Of a stretch of 64,000 nt of DNA, positions 1 through 13,110 are shown in pieces; the stretch's first letter is position 1; the number at the start of each line of letters is the position of its first letter. Both the position numbers and the translations under genes were made by a program. Source of the stretch: Calvatia gigantea (Eukaryota > Basidiomycota > Agaricomycetes > Agaricales > Lycoperdaceae); assembly GCA_025093985.1 (NCBI GenBank), contig JACAAK010000010.1, positions 955,501 to 1,019,500 on the forward strand, read 5' to 3'. The notes below the pieces were generated by a model. It did not search any database. It saw only the letters and a program-made list of their open reading frames with translations, and had not been told where the DNA came from.

Positions 1-1040
1 GAAACTATTCCGCTCGAAACTCTTCAGGGAACCTTGCCACCCTCCACCGGCAGCTCAACCACACTTCTTTCACCATGGCCCAAGTATTGACGTCAGTTCT
101 CATCTCAGAGACGGAAGTTATTTGCGAGCCGTGTGTCGTGTGGCGATATCTACTTTGACCTTTCCCCGTATGTAACAATGTGCCAGTATCTATTCCCTAA
201 ATGACATTGGACCCATTTATGTCTAGCCTCATGCACGACCAAGAATCCTCAAAACCAAGAATCTACGCCACAACAGAACAGGTATGGACCGAACGGCGGC
301 AACCTTCTCAAATCTACTTATGTACTATCACGTTTCGGAGGCTTCGACACCTTCTCCCTTACTCTCACAACTCATATTCACTTTCCTCGAATCACAGCTC
401 AAATACTGACGTCAATGCAATCTCAAGGACCTTTGATTAAGAAACGAAGTTCACATAGCGTGTCCGTCTTGCGTGAATAAGGTGCTACAATGGGAGTGCC
501 CAAAGCCCTCACACCTGCACACCCCCAACCCTATCTAAAACGCTTAAGTTTGTTCCGCCACTTAGCACATTCGCATCAGCGTGTCGTCATGCTCGCTGAA
601 ATTTTGACGTCAGCGGCCAAGAAACGGGAGGCACTTGTTCGATGTATCCGCTTTCGACCCCTTCTTTCTATCCTGGACAGTCCAGCTGGTAGCTTTGTAG
701 CCGAGACACGACGGGACCTGCAATTACATGTTAATGTACATCGCAAAAACCTTTGATTAAGAAACGGTGGCCCACTTAACGTATCTATCTCGCGTGAATA
801 CGTGCGAGTAGAGCTGCGATAAGGATACCCAAAGCCCTCGTACCTGCGTGCATCCAACCATGATTGGAAAGCTATAGCTTGTTCAGCCGCTTAGCACAAT
901 GTCATCATGACCGCTAAAAATTTGACGTCAGCGGCCAGGACATCGGGAGGCATTTGTCCAGTGTATCCGCTTCGATCTTTTTCTTTTCTGTCCTGGACAG
1001 TTCGCTGGTGATTAGCTGCCGAGACGACGGGACGCGCAAG
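1..1040. repeat. ~319 bp tandem repeat array with CRE palindromes
   Basis: Two clear units and a third, more diverged one lie head to tail. The string ACCTTTGATTAAGAAACG occurs at 429-446 and again at 749-766, and the blocks around CCCAAAGCCCTC (499 and 828) and TCCTGGACAG also repeat at 318-329 bp spacing. The palindrome TGACGTCA, the classical CRE/ATF bZIP site, is perfect at 88-95, 407-414, 605-612 and 923-930; the 319 and 318 bp spacings show two CRE phases per unit. The sequence around 88 resembles that around 407, so the array probably continues past the left edge. No supported coding sequence lies inside. Function is unknown; a regulatory or satellite-like role is inference. Confidence 0.75.
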
Positions 1041-2520
1041 GAGATCCGTCTAGAAGCTCTCCTGGATCTACGTACGTCCAGCCCTGTCTGAAACGCCTGA
1101 GACGCTGCCAGCTACTCTTCAAGCTTCCTACTTCACTCGTATATTCACGCCCATTCTGTCGGTCCATTTTTTGATGTCCGGCAGGAAATGGAAAGGATTT
1201 CTTGGATAAATTCTCTCTCTTTCTTTTCTGCGCGGGAAGACACCGTCGTATCTACGACCTGAACAATCTTGGGTAGATTGATGTCCATGTCCGCGTGCGA
1301 TGTGTGATATATTGATGCCGGGTTGGTATTCGGCAGGCGTTTACGGCCATCTCCAGAACATATACGAACTAGAATCTTTTGACAGGCATATTTCAGAACT
1401 TTCTAGATCTGTGTATGTTTCATGTCATTTCTAGGATGTGTTTCATATATGTCCAGCTGAAATTAAAAATTAAAAGTTCAAAAATGTCAAATTCTTACGT
1501 CTAACACCTTGCACGACCGTCTCACCGTCAACTCCAACGCAACGTTGACCAACTCCACCGAAGACCTCTCCTCGTAGATTCCGCCTGTCCAATCTTTCGT
1601 CCTTCACATTTCACAACATGAGCGTGCCCATTGAAAGAGAGTGTGTCCAATACGTCATCACTTCAACAAAAAATGAGAAGAGCACAACACAGAGTCTAAT
1701 ATCACATATGGTTAATACCCAGGGAGACATATTAAATTATAATATGACAAACTACGGGAATACTATAATGCGGTGATATCGGTATGCGATTGGGGGGGCC
1801 GTGTATGACGAAATGGAATGTGATGATACAAATGTAGAGAGCCGGTTGAACTGCGTGTATGTATTCAATGTTTCCGAATCAGGATTTGAACGAGAAAGAG
1901 CAAGGAAATTGAAACGGGGAGGAGGTAGGAAGGAAACAGACAGGAGTGAAGGGAGGTGGCCGATGCGCGCGAGCCAAGAGGAAAAAGCGGAGAATAAAAA
2001 AAAACAGCAATCACCGAAAGCTTACAAGAATGTCCAATATCTAAAAAGCAGTAAACTCGAATAAAGAGCAACTGGATTACATTATGCAGAACAGACAGTG
2101 AAAAAAAGGGTGAGGGAGGATATCGATATTGTGGTGGTGCAGGTCTATTTTTCAGAGGCGAAAGGCACACAAAGAAAGGCGGATAAAATGAATCAAATGG
2201 ATTTAGGACGCTCTAGTACCTGAGAGGACCGGAATGGCCGTGTACGGGCGGTTCCAAAACCTCCCTGAATTGGAGGCCGTATCCCCACCCGCAGTGGTGT
2301 TGATGGCATGGAGGCGGTCAGGACTCGGGCAATGCGAGCTTGAAATAAGGGCTGGACTTTGTGTCTGGTCGTGGTAGACATAGCTCAAAGTCGATCCACT
2401 CTGGTCCTCCGAGTACCCATCCGAGTATCCCTGATGGTAACGCCCTAGGAACTTATGGCTACCTGAATGAATTTGAACCGGGCGAAGATATGGATGGTGG
2501 TACCCTGGAGAGAGTGCACG
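1041..2520. other. Intergenic region, no gene seen
   Basis: No recognisable protein, RNA gene or repeat. Short open frames here (for example 1801-2064) are low-complexity Lys/Glu-rich translations of purine-rich DNA. The right part may hold the 3' UTR of the minus-strand gene that ends near 2521. Confidence 0.5.
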
Positions 2521-4251
2521 TCAATTGCTGTGGGTATATGCGCTTGGATGGGCAGACTGACCGTATTGAATGGGATGATGCGGGTTCGATCCCCGACTCG
2601 AGTACCTTAGGCCGCTACTCACATCACCCGCCTCCACCGCTGTCGTCGTCGTCGTCGTCGTCGTCGATATATGCGCACTATTTAGCATCCCGGATGTATC
2701 ATAATGGTCGTCGCTTCCATGGTTGTGATTTAGGCTTTCCGTATCCGAAGAATAATCACCAACGGGAGCCGTTGATGGAATTCCGTACAACCCTAAACTT
2801 GACGCAGGGCCTCCTGCCATCCCTACATTGTTGCCTATGATGCTGGTACTCCTCAGGGTTGACCTGAAGAGTCGCGTATCCACCTTGTTGGTGCACAGTT
2901 TGCGCCTGTAGGCGATTATCGGAACGAACGTCAATTGAGGTGTCCCTGAGTCCGACCTAACCGAAGCAACTCACCGTCACCATCAACGTTCCGTACGAAC
3001 AAGATGTTGAACCTATGGAGTCCGCGACCGAATCCTGGCTTGCCTCCGTTGACTGAGTCGTGGGTCGGTGCTGATGGTAATGTTGGTAAGGGCTTCGACC
3101 GTGGTAATAGTGACCTTCTGATTCTCCTGAACCGCCTTGGGAGTAGCCTCGACCGTGATCTTCGTGGATCTGTAGTACGCATCGATCAGCAGACGAAGTA
3201 GTCTCCAGGCCCACTTCGTGTCGCTGTTGGTGGTGCTGTTGTTCCGCGCTGGTAAATTCCCACTGCCCGTACGTACAAGACGAAGAAGCAGCAGAAGGCG
3301 GCCTTTGCATATTTTGATGATATTCTAGGGCGAAAGGGGAGGCTCGATGATCGCCCTGTGGTAACAGTGCGGGATTGGTGTTACAAGAAGCCGCTGCTTG
3401 AGTTTGATCCTCGGGCAAAGCAACTTGGTGGATTGCGCTCGGCGTGCTCCTGTATCTTTCCGAACTGTGCCCAGTGGCAGTGGAGAATTCATCTTGTAGG
3501 TCAAACTCTGGTGAAAACGCATGGAGGGTGGGCATCTTCAGTGCCGGATCGATGTTTCGATCATTGGAAGGACAAGCCCTCAGGAGAGTCCTCGCCAAAG
3601 GCTTGCGTCTCATCAGAGGCCACAAGGGTCTCCTTTTCGCTGGGATCACTGTCATCCTCTGATCCATACCCAATAAGGTCCAATTGGAATTCAAACATCA
3701 CCGGCTCCTCTTCTAGTGGTCCTGGCTCCCAGCACACGGTAGGCGCAGTGCCCTTCCCCTCAGACCCATTATGCATCGCGAATGGATTAATTCTAAAAAC
3801 GCCCATCATGCCTTTCATCTTTTTTGGAGCCTGGGTTGCCCGTAGCGGGACTTCGGTAGGAGGAGCCAAAGCCTGGCTCGAGACGAAAGAGGCTACCCTT
3901 GGAGGGTCTTTGTCTAGAGTCGGGTTCTCGATAATAAAGCAACCATCAGATGTTTCGTCTGAAGGTTCTACTTTGACAACATTGGCGGACTTTGGTGGGA
4001 CTGGGGAGGCAGACGCGCTTCGCGCTGCGAGGGGACGGGTGGTGAGAGAGTTCGTGGTCGTTGGATGTGCTTGGTGTGATGGGCCAGTCCTTGCCGCTCC
4101 CCGGTGAGGATGAAAGCGATCTGACGTTGACCAGGGACGGCTGTCCATCGTCGGACGCAGGGCGCAGAGGGAAATATGTATAGCCCAAGTCAGTGGGAAC
4201 AGCAGCCCATGAGAACGGCGGAGGGAAGTGAGGAATATGGCGAATGGACAT
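2521..4251 (-). CDS. Low-complexity Ser/His/Gln-rich protein, possibly a nuclear regulator
   Basis: Three minus-strand frames join into one likely gene. The start at 4251 gives MSIRHIPHFPPPFSWAAVP. The centre (about 4020-3570) carries an ordered-looking segment KKMKGMMGVFRINPFAMHNG followed by an acidic stretch. The C-terminal half is Gln/His/Ser-rich and ends in poly-Thr from a (GTC)n microsatellite at 2641-2666. A likely intron with donor GTGAGT starts near 2973 on the minus strand. Moving between frames requires a one-base correction three times (in about 4140-3946, 3694-3561 and 2870-2840), each an extra base. No domain is recognised; the composition and acidic patch resemble fungal transcription-associated proteins, which is only a suggestion. 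The exact C-terminus is uncertain. Confidence 0.5.
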
Positions 4252-7200
4252 TGTTACAGGATGGGATGGGATGAGTGGTGCGGGTAGCCAGTGCCTTGTA
4301 TAATATGATATGTAGTCAGTTTATCCCAGATCTCAGCCACGCTCCTGCCCTCCTTCTTGCCCTACCCACCGAGGATCACCCCACCGGCAACATTTCGCCC
4401 AGGGTCCTCCCCCCCCCCCCGAGATTCACCAGATCCCCGCGAAGCCAAAATCATCATCAATTTTGTAACCATCTCATGAAATCCTGCCGTCCACTTGAGG
4501 GCAAGGTGACTCCATTGGAACCCAGCACATCTACACCTGCATGCGATGGGCACAAAGGAACAGAATCCCATTTCACCCGGATGAAATCCTTGATTCCTAT
4601 TCGCCAGTTCCTCGCAGCTGGCTGGGGCTAGGGGTGGTGCGCGGTTCTTTTTTAAAGTTCTTCTCTGACTGACTTCTTGAAGGTTCTGTTCTGTGGCAAC
4701 TGATCATACGTCTGCCACTTACCTGCCTGCCAGACGACTCTCAGACGGATGGGACATATAAACTGTAATATTACCCTCCAACTCCATTTAGTGAAGTCTC
4801 ATCGAGCCCTTTCCATCAAGCCAGGGAGGAAGCTAGAGTATAACCGGGTTCGTATCGAATTGAATTGACATCTCATACACTAGCTAAGTTGCCGGTCCTC
4901 CGCTCCTACCATCCATACGCTTACGCGGTTATACACGAAACAGGGTTGGCTTTCCTGCTGTTCCCTGGTGATCAAGATGAAAAGGACCCTTTCTCCCTTC
5001 CATTCGCCTAACCTGCAGGCATGCGCGGTCCGTTGGCAGGTTATCAACGCTAGGCACCCGAAGCAGAAAATATCCGTTGGGTGTGGTTTTCCTCCTTGTA
5101 TCGCCTCAGGTGCGTTCGGTGGATCGTACTACACCACTGTCGTGCGCCCTCGATCGGGAGAATACTAGCGCCAAGGCTAGAACTAGGCTGGGCCATACCA
5201 ATCATCAGAGCTCCGTGTGGTTGCGAGCTCATAGTGGGTCAAAACGCTGTGGGCTGCTCCGAGTCGTCGTCCAAAACCTGGAACTCTTGCCCATCATTGA
5301 GATCTTGTCAGACATCGTCGTTGACTGGAGAGGATCAACCCCAGATCGCTAAAAGCATGGGAGAAAATAACTTTCAACCGAATTGACTGAAACCACTGGA
5401 GATCCACAGCAGCAAAGCACAATGTCGATTTGGCACGTCCATCTTTTCATTCCATTCCGTATCCAGTGACCAATGAAACGACCCACTACCCATTTCCCCA
5501 CCTCCATCCAGAAATACACGCCGCCTGCTATCTATACCAGGTAATCATTCTCCAGGGGATCCGCATCGCTTCGCTTAGAATAAATAGCCCAGCTGCGTGA
5601 TCAGATCAGGGGAAAGTGCATGGCGTCCAAGTCAGAAGAAGCGTCGTTGACTCAGAGATGCTGCTGCATGAGACTGAAGATATTGAAGTAGATTGTTCGC
5701 AATTTGAAGCTTGCTGGCTGCTCCGGACAATATAATCGGATACCGGACCCCTTTGACCCACCAGCCACTGCCTTGAGTGAAGGGGTTTGCGTCTGGGAAA
5801 TACTTACCTGTTTTGTGCCGACATCCGGTGATCCGGCGAATGCTGTCGTCGGCCGGACCCCGTGGTTCCGGGAGGATTTGTGGTGCCAACCGAACAGTCC
5901 CTTATTCACGGGCCACTTTGGCCTTAAAAGCAAGTTCAAGTTCGGCATTCAAGCGCCTCGCGTATTAAGAAATGCAAACTGTTGCGGCGTCCCTGCTTTA
6001 AAGTTATCTATCAGTGGTTCTTTGAAATCTGTACTCAGCGAAAGCGTCCGCAGTAGAAAGGGGCATTGTTCGCAGTGCAGGCAACCCCTCATTGTTGTTT
6101 CCGCTTGCAATTCTATCACTGTGCTTCAGGCCCCATGTCTTATACCGCAGCCCGCAACTATACGATCCCTCTCCTTCGTCCCCCTGATTCTCAAGTGCCC
6201 CCATGCTCCTGAACCTGCTTCTGCGGCCAAACCATGGTATTCGCGTTTCGAGGTCTAAGGCGCCGCATGTGTTTGATCAGGGTCAGAATGTCCAAGAATT
6301 CTAATGTTCGCACCCGTTGATTGGATCCCTCGATCTGCTGAACTGCACCAATTCACAATTGCGTGAATTATGCGTGAAGAGGAATTCGAACTTCGACGTA
6401 AGTAAGAGAATGTTATTCGTAAGAAATAAGTCTCCGGTGTTTGCTAGTCCTGGTTTTTTCTTCTTTAGTGTACATAAGAAACATGAGCGCGATCGACTGC
6501 AGGGGCGTAGGTAACCACGGCGGCCGCGTTCAGCCTCAGCCCGCTGCCGTGTCTTCTATCGCCTCCCCCTGTAAACCCTATGCTAATTTTAAGATTTGAA
6601 TTCAAAAACCTCCCAAAACAATCAAAATCTGACTTCTGTGGCTTGTAGGCTCGAGAATAGTTGTCATAATTCGCAGGGCCATCGATACCTAGCGAGGCCG
6701 CTCACCATTCCCTTCCGCGGTCTGCGAGGTATTTCAATTATTCAATGACGTCGACACTTCCTGGACCAATTTCATTGTCTCGTATACCGTTGATTCTAGT
6801 GGTAAAGTCAAATGTACAAATTAGCAATATCAGCAGCAGGTATGGTAATTAAAACTCTCAAAAATGCTCACTTGAGACTTGAGTTGAATGTGGTTTAGGG
6901 TGGAGCGATGGAGAGCCGTGTATTCAAAGAAAACCTGAAACGGGGGGGCACGGTGCATACAGTCATATTGCATTATTGTTCCCGTCTTCACCTCCTTGCC
7001 ACCTGTATTTTATGTCTACCGGGGAAACCTTAAAGCTCAGACAATGGTCCTCTTGGAGGGGAAAGCGCTGAATAATTTAGTTGCCGGCCGGACATTTGTC
7101 CGACCCTGGGTGACAAAATCGATGACGTTTAACGAGTTACTGACCATTCAACGCGATTTGCCATTGACCATGATGGTCGATGGTGGGGGGGAACAAATCA

Positions 7201-10200
7201 GCGTGCTTTCTTAGGTTTTCCTGCTTGTCCGGGATTCTGAATATCACTCCCCGTGCATCGCCAAGTTTTTTGCAATCTCGGCGGTCTTATCTGCTCTGTC
7301 CTCTTTCGTATCCTGATTACACCGATATAATATTACTTCAGGCTAGCAGATTGCTTTGGAATATGCCGTTCACTCGCACAGGGGACTCTCGCTCCTGTTC
7401 CATTTTTGAATGGAAAATCTAGCACCGATGGCCTAAATCTGTCTCTGGCAGCGTGATATTGAACTCGGGCAGTGGCGGGGCTCCGGTCGCGCCGGACGGG
7501 CACACTGCCAAATTATTGCCGGTTAATCTGTTAGCGTAGATAACTCCAATAATATACAGGAGCAATGCGAATTTGGGGCCAAAAATTCACTAAAGGAACG
7601 GGTGTATTCTTTGAAACTCCGCCGACAAGCTCATAATCGATTAGAAACTTTGAAATCTAATCTGCTGGAATATCTTAACCTAATCAGACCTGAACCCCCT
7701 CCAACACGACTACCACCCCGGAATGTTGTATAGTATATTCGGGTATACCGTGCGGTACTTACATCAGTGATATCAAGACTATCACGTATCAGCGCTCGGT
7801 GCTCGAGCGACGTGCCCTACCATGTCTCCAATATTCCACTTGGACATTCTAACTCAAACAGCCTGGATTTTGATTTCTTGTTTCCGAGTTAATTCGCAAT
7901 GCCATGTTGTTGAAGAAGATGTGAGCAACGTGCGAACATGGGGTAAACTACGTTGCCTTGAGTTTGTCTCGTCACTACAAATTCAGGTCGTTATTGGACA
8001 ACTGGACTGACTTCCCGCAGCGTTTACAAGTGGCAGGAACGTGACTTGCCAGGAATGCTGGGTGATGGGATCGTTTCGGATCTCGAAAGAGGGCCTTTTC
8101 TAAACCTTAGTATGGTCCCCCTCCTAGTTGCAGACACTCGTTCTAAACCCATTTTGGGGGCTCTGCCATTAATTCCCCACTTGGGTGCATTATCTTTTGG
8201 TTGTATACGCACCTTTCCTCTCTCCAAAATACAATGTGAGACCTCTGTAGGTCTCCAAAAAATAAGGACACAGTGCTGATCAAGTTGAATCATTGTATCT
8301 CTTCACCGACTACGACCACTTTCGAAGGATGTGGGGGGCTCATCAATTTGTGGCATCCAACGAAATGTCCTCCGGCGTTACGGTCGTGTAGCCGAAAAAT
8401 ACCAGGGGACCGGTAGCCGGAAATTCGTCCCAACAGTTTGGGTCTCGTGTGGTGGTTCGGCTGATATTTCGGCATCGAGTGCCATTAAGGTTTAGAAATA
8501 TGATCTAGAATTCTAAATCCTACGAGTCATCCAATATCGGCGGCACGTGGGCTGTGCGCCCTCTTATAAGATAACAAACCTGAAAACCTCCCGCTTATAA
8601 CACTTTACCTAAACTACAGAGGGGAAGGTGAACACCATGTATCCATGCACGAAAGCCGGCTCATTCGCGAGCATAACTCGTGCGCTCGATGCGCGGCGGA
8701 ATGAATACAATGAAGTCTGACCACGATGGTCATTGAGAGTGGGAACGAACGTGTTCTGCCATGTGCAGACGAATACATCCTAGCCCGGTTCTAAATACCT
8801 CTCTGAGTCAACCACCGTCTATCCACAACCCTCAACATCTTCGAAGATTAATGTGATGTGCCAATTATGGAACGCTGGGATATGAAATTGAATACTAGCG
8901 GTGACTCTCACGGAGGCCGAGTACCACCTTAAGCTTGCCGATGGCGATGGAACATTAGACGGGATACATAGAACTTGATGAAGAAGCAGCCATATGGTTC
9001 AATGCTATGCTACCAGTTATAACGATGAGCTCAGTCGCTGGGCAGGGTGTTTATAAGATGTAGGCATTTCAAGAATAGACGACTTAACAACTCGGTTGCT
9101 TACACCGACAAACTTCCTCATTTGTAAGAGCGCAGGCCGCTGTGGGTGCATATTGGTTCTTGTTTCTGAAAGGAAAAGCACCGCGGGAGTAAGGCTTCCT
9201 GACAGACCCTGACATCTACCATCAACAGCGGCGGAACGCACTATTCGCATCCCACCTATTTACTGTTGCATAATCGAGGTACCGCTGCAGCGGACCTAAA
9301 ACTACAGCCTTTCAATTTCAATACTAATGACCCTACAACCTATTTTTATCTGATTCAGATCTGAAAGAAGAGCCACGTAAGCAAGATACCAATGACGGGC
9401 TTTCTCTGTTGGTCAGGAAGCTTCAAAGAAGGTTACATGGAATTGTCAACCAATTCAATAACGGCTGGAGATGGCCCAGCTGTCGTATCATCCTTATGAA
9501 ATCATGGGTCACAATCGATTTCAGTAACATCCTGGTATGTGTCTCTTCAAAAGTCCCCGCTCGATGCCAAGCCCAGTAGGAGATTGCGCAGAAGGCTGAA
9601 TGCCGTTATCAGCGATCGAGTTCCGAGTCTTACCCAAATTAGGTGGCAGTCTTATAACGGGACGAAATCCGTGCTGCAATTCGCATCGAGAATAATGAGG
9701 TGAGTGGGTGCTGTCATGTTGTTGTCATTCAAAGACACTTTGGTGATGGAGAATAATTCCACCCGAAAGCTTCCCTGGAATTACAATCTCCCCAGCCAGT
9801 AAAGTCCAAGACCCTAACGTAATAGTGAAAGGTAAAAAAAAATGGAGGTTCGGAGCCTATTGGTCGGTGAAAAGGCTATCTGGCAGTTCATCTCAGACTT
9901 GCCTCTCTTTGTGTAGACCCACAGGTCTCGTCAATTATCAACTAGAAGCAGTCGGGTATACTGGGATTTTCCAAAGTCATCGATGATTTGGCAGTATTAA
10001 GGGTGGCCTAAGATCTGGGGTGGCTGGTTATGCGTAACAGTAATATTACCGAAAAAATCTCAACCAAAAAAAGAAAAAGAAAACACAAGCGAACAAGGTG
10101 GGAGCACGAAGAAAGCTTGAGGTGTTTTCCTCTTTGTTCCTCGCCCAACTTCCTGCTGATTCCTCAATGAAGGCACGTAGATAACTCGGACATATGATCG

Positions 10201-11904
10201 TGTTGGGACGGCAAACTCAGCGGCGCACGAAGATCATTTCATTCTGATGGATGGGTGGTAACAAGGAGGATGGTGACAGTACACCGCCATCCACTAGTCT
10301 ACCGTTAAAGTTAGCTCCTTCAATCACCACGGTGATGCCCAGACACTCAACCAGTCGAGCCTCTGCTAGAATTGATTATTTACACAAACGGCAGGGGGAC
10401 CTCGAGCCTAAGAGATGTTGGCTCCCATAATATGGAATGTAGTAATGTTGGGATACTCTCTTGTGGGAACAATTTACAAAAAATGGCATATTCGATAGAA
10501 TGAAGTTCAGAATACTTGCAGTAATTTCTAGATGGCGGGAACATTCGAAAGTTAGAGGCTTGCGGATTGTTGAAGCCGAGGCCTGGTGGGACCTGCGACT
10601 CTTTGTCAGTAATTGCGATATCCAATAGCTATTTCGAGACTGCAACTGATCATCAAGGAATCACTGAAGACTTCGCCGGAACCCCTGATGTGAAAGAAGG
10701 CGCTGGGGATTGGGAGAAAACACCTACCAAGTAGCATAAACTCCGCGGCACCATCCACCCGTAGAATCGCAGGCCCTTCATCGCTGCCGTGTGCACAAAA
10801 GAATCCGTTATATAGTAAAGTCCTGGTGGATATATTTGAAAAAAAAATAAGAACGGGATTAGCAGGGTCATGTAGCAGCCTCCTCCCGATTTCTCTGATC
10901 CTCGTTGACAGGAAGGATACAGTATACAAATTCGCGCTGTTCTTGGAAATAAAACTTCAATGCACTGCGTTCAAGCTGTGAGTAAACCAAAGTGAGTGGA
11001 GACAACAGCAGCTCGGAAGACTCGTTATGGTGAGAACATAGGACAGTGGGCTGCGAACTCCAGACTATTTACAAGCAACAATACACTGATGGTTGTGGCG
11101 AAAGAGTCTATAGGTTTAAGGTGTTTTAGTCGAACGTGCAGAAGGCGCGGGACTGTTCAACGCTAACATTGATATTCAACACTCAACATTCGACTTTCAG
11201 CCGCCGTGGGGACTTTCATAGTAGCGCATTTTAGATGGACATTTCCTAGAAGCACTGCTAGCAGCGGCTGGTTTATAGATAGTTTTTCTCCGCCTGTATC
11301 AGCCGATGATCCCCTTCGCCAGGGAGTGGCTTTTTTAACTGAAACCGCCCACTTCCGTGGACTACAATATATCCAGTTCATATCTGCCTTTTCTGAATTC
11401 AATGAAAACATACAAGTGCATGCAACAAACACCGAACTTCAAGAGCTTAGACCGGGGGGCAGATGGTTGCACGTCAAACAAGGCCATATCCCCAAACCAT
11501 GTCCACATCCAACGAGGAAACCACATGGTGTTGGCCTTCGCTGCAGCACATTTTCATATACTCCTATGATATGAACGGCAGTCGCACCTGGTGTCCCTCA
11601 CGATAAATTGATCGATATTCATTCCTCCAGGTACAACGGTTCGCTGCGGATCACCCGACGAAGTCAGGCTGCACTTTCAGCGACGTGAATCCACAGATGG
11701 GATTTCAGGTCAGAAACCCGAGACTCATGGGGTTATTCAGCCAATCTCAGAGAATGGGGGTCAATAAAGGCGAAATCGGGAATATGGTCTAAATTACAGG
11801 GGCTAGAGGGTGTTGTGGCCTAATATTTGTCAGATCCTCTGATCCCAACACCAGCTGCAGCATTGCCACTGTTATTAGGTCACTTCCAGCATTAAGCTTG
11901 AAGA
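4252..11904. other. 7.6 kb gene-poor region
   Basis: Both strands were read without finding a conserved domain. The longest open frame, 5704-6258 (+, 184 codons), has no recognisable motif and no splice or start context; other frames are under 125 codons. A C10 homopolymer lies at 4411-4420 and an A-rich tract near 10055-10085. It may be intergenic DNA, decayed transposon sequence, or house non-coding RNA; nothing in the sequence decides this. Confidence 0.5.
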
Positions 11905-12879
11905 ATGTTTTCGGGCGTCCTAGCGCCTCCATCAGTTTCAATATTCTCGTCTGCTGGTTCCGAACCCCTACAATTATGGTCTGTCAAGACGGACGATACG
12001 AGTCCCGAGTCGTGTGTGCGTCTGCTTCACGACAGCACGTCCAAATCACCGCATGCCGGAACCTCTCTCGTGTCACCTCCTCCATTAGTGGAACTCGGAG
12101 GTGCTGAACGGAACCCGGAAAACGATCATGAGGATCTCGGATATGCCCTTGATCAAACTGTGCTTCATGTCCAATCTCCGAAACTGCCGACCACCTACAT
12201 ACTGTGCCCCCCAGACAGGGGCCTAGCGCTCGGACTCAAGCACCCATGGATGCATTTGCAAGTGCGGAATATGGGTAGACCGTGGTCCTTCGAAGTAGGT
12301 CTTGTTGATAATATGGGACGGACTGGAGTGCTTCGGTTGTCGACCTTCCAGGTAAACCAATTCTTCCACGGCCCTTTGCGTGGCTTGACCCACGCGCCTC
12401 TTTGCCACGAGTCTTTAAAAATTTTCTTGGACTCAGCTGCAAGGTTTTGCCGAGTCTGTGCTACTCCATGCACCTCTTGATGACTACGAAACTCACATAG
12501 ACTTTCCGTTCAGACCCGGCCGACGCTCAAGCTCGATCGGAATCAGCCGCGCACCTATCCACTTCTCCACCTTCCTCTCTCCTTCCCGTCTCGATCTTCC
12601 AGACCCTTGACCGCGTGGACCAAGATAGATCTTCATCTACCGATCTTTATTCCCTACTTCTCATACTCAAGTCTTCTTGCTTCGGAGGGACAGGGGGATC
12701 CTGATAAGACATCGTCCCAGCCACAGGGTGTGACCGTTGTCCCAGTCCCCTCTGCTCCATATTCACATGTCTCGTTCGTCCGGGTGTATGCTAGCTGTCG
12801 TCTGCGAAGGATCTGGTTCGATGAAAATGGGCCTGGTCAAGTCGTACCATGGGAATTTGAGTTGTACTCCGCGGATTGA
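11905..12879 (+). CDS. CFA20-domain protein (CFAP20/DUF667-like)
   Basis: Two exons, 11905-12351 and 12514-12879, joined in phase 0 by a 162 bp GT-AG intron, encode 270 residues. The N-terminus has the CFAP20 pattern: MFSGV, then SAGSEPLQLW near residues 17-26, then the TTYILCPPDRG and LGLKHPWMHLQV strands. Exon 2 gives LTAWTKIDLHLPIF and the closing RVYASCRLRRIWF plus PWEFELY, which parallel the end of animal CFAP20. CFAP20 is a ciliary inner-junction protein with reported nuclear roles in transcription; an Agaricomycete has no flagellum, so a nuclear or RNA-related role is more likely here (inference). About 75 residues longer than animal CFAP20 because of insertions, one of them near residues 45-80. 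The gene is convergent with the BTB gene on its right. Confidence 0.85.
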
Positions 12880-13110
12880 TTTGAGCCAGCGCTTTATTGT
12901 GGGTGCTTTCTAACTCGCTCGTAACGCAAAGCTATGTTGTTATTTGGGGCATGTTACATATTTACAATCAATAAATCTCGTGGATAATTTCGGCCCCCTC
13001 CGCCTTCGCCTTTCTCCTTGATTCGAGTATTCCTCTAGGCACTGGGAGGAATGGTCCTCTGTGATTTGCATGTTAAACCAGTATGAGTGCACTGCCGACG
13101 AATTCAAGCG

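Noticed and set aside
2577..2600. GGTTCGATCCCCGA, a T-arm-like tRNA B-box
   Set aside because: No A-box, acceptor stem or CCA-side pairing fits upstream, and the stretch is read as protein-coding on the minus strand.
3358..4107. 249-codon plus-strand frame opposite the minus-strand low-complexity gene
   Set aside because: Antisense shadow; the minus strand carries the ordered motif and Ser/Gln composition of a real protein.
5704..6258. 184-codon plus-strand open frame
   Set aside because: No domain, unusual composition, no promoter or splice context; likely chance.
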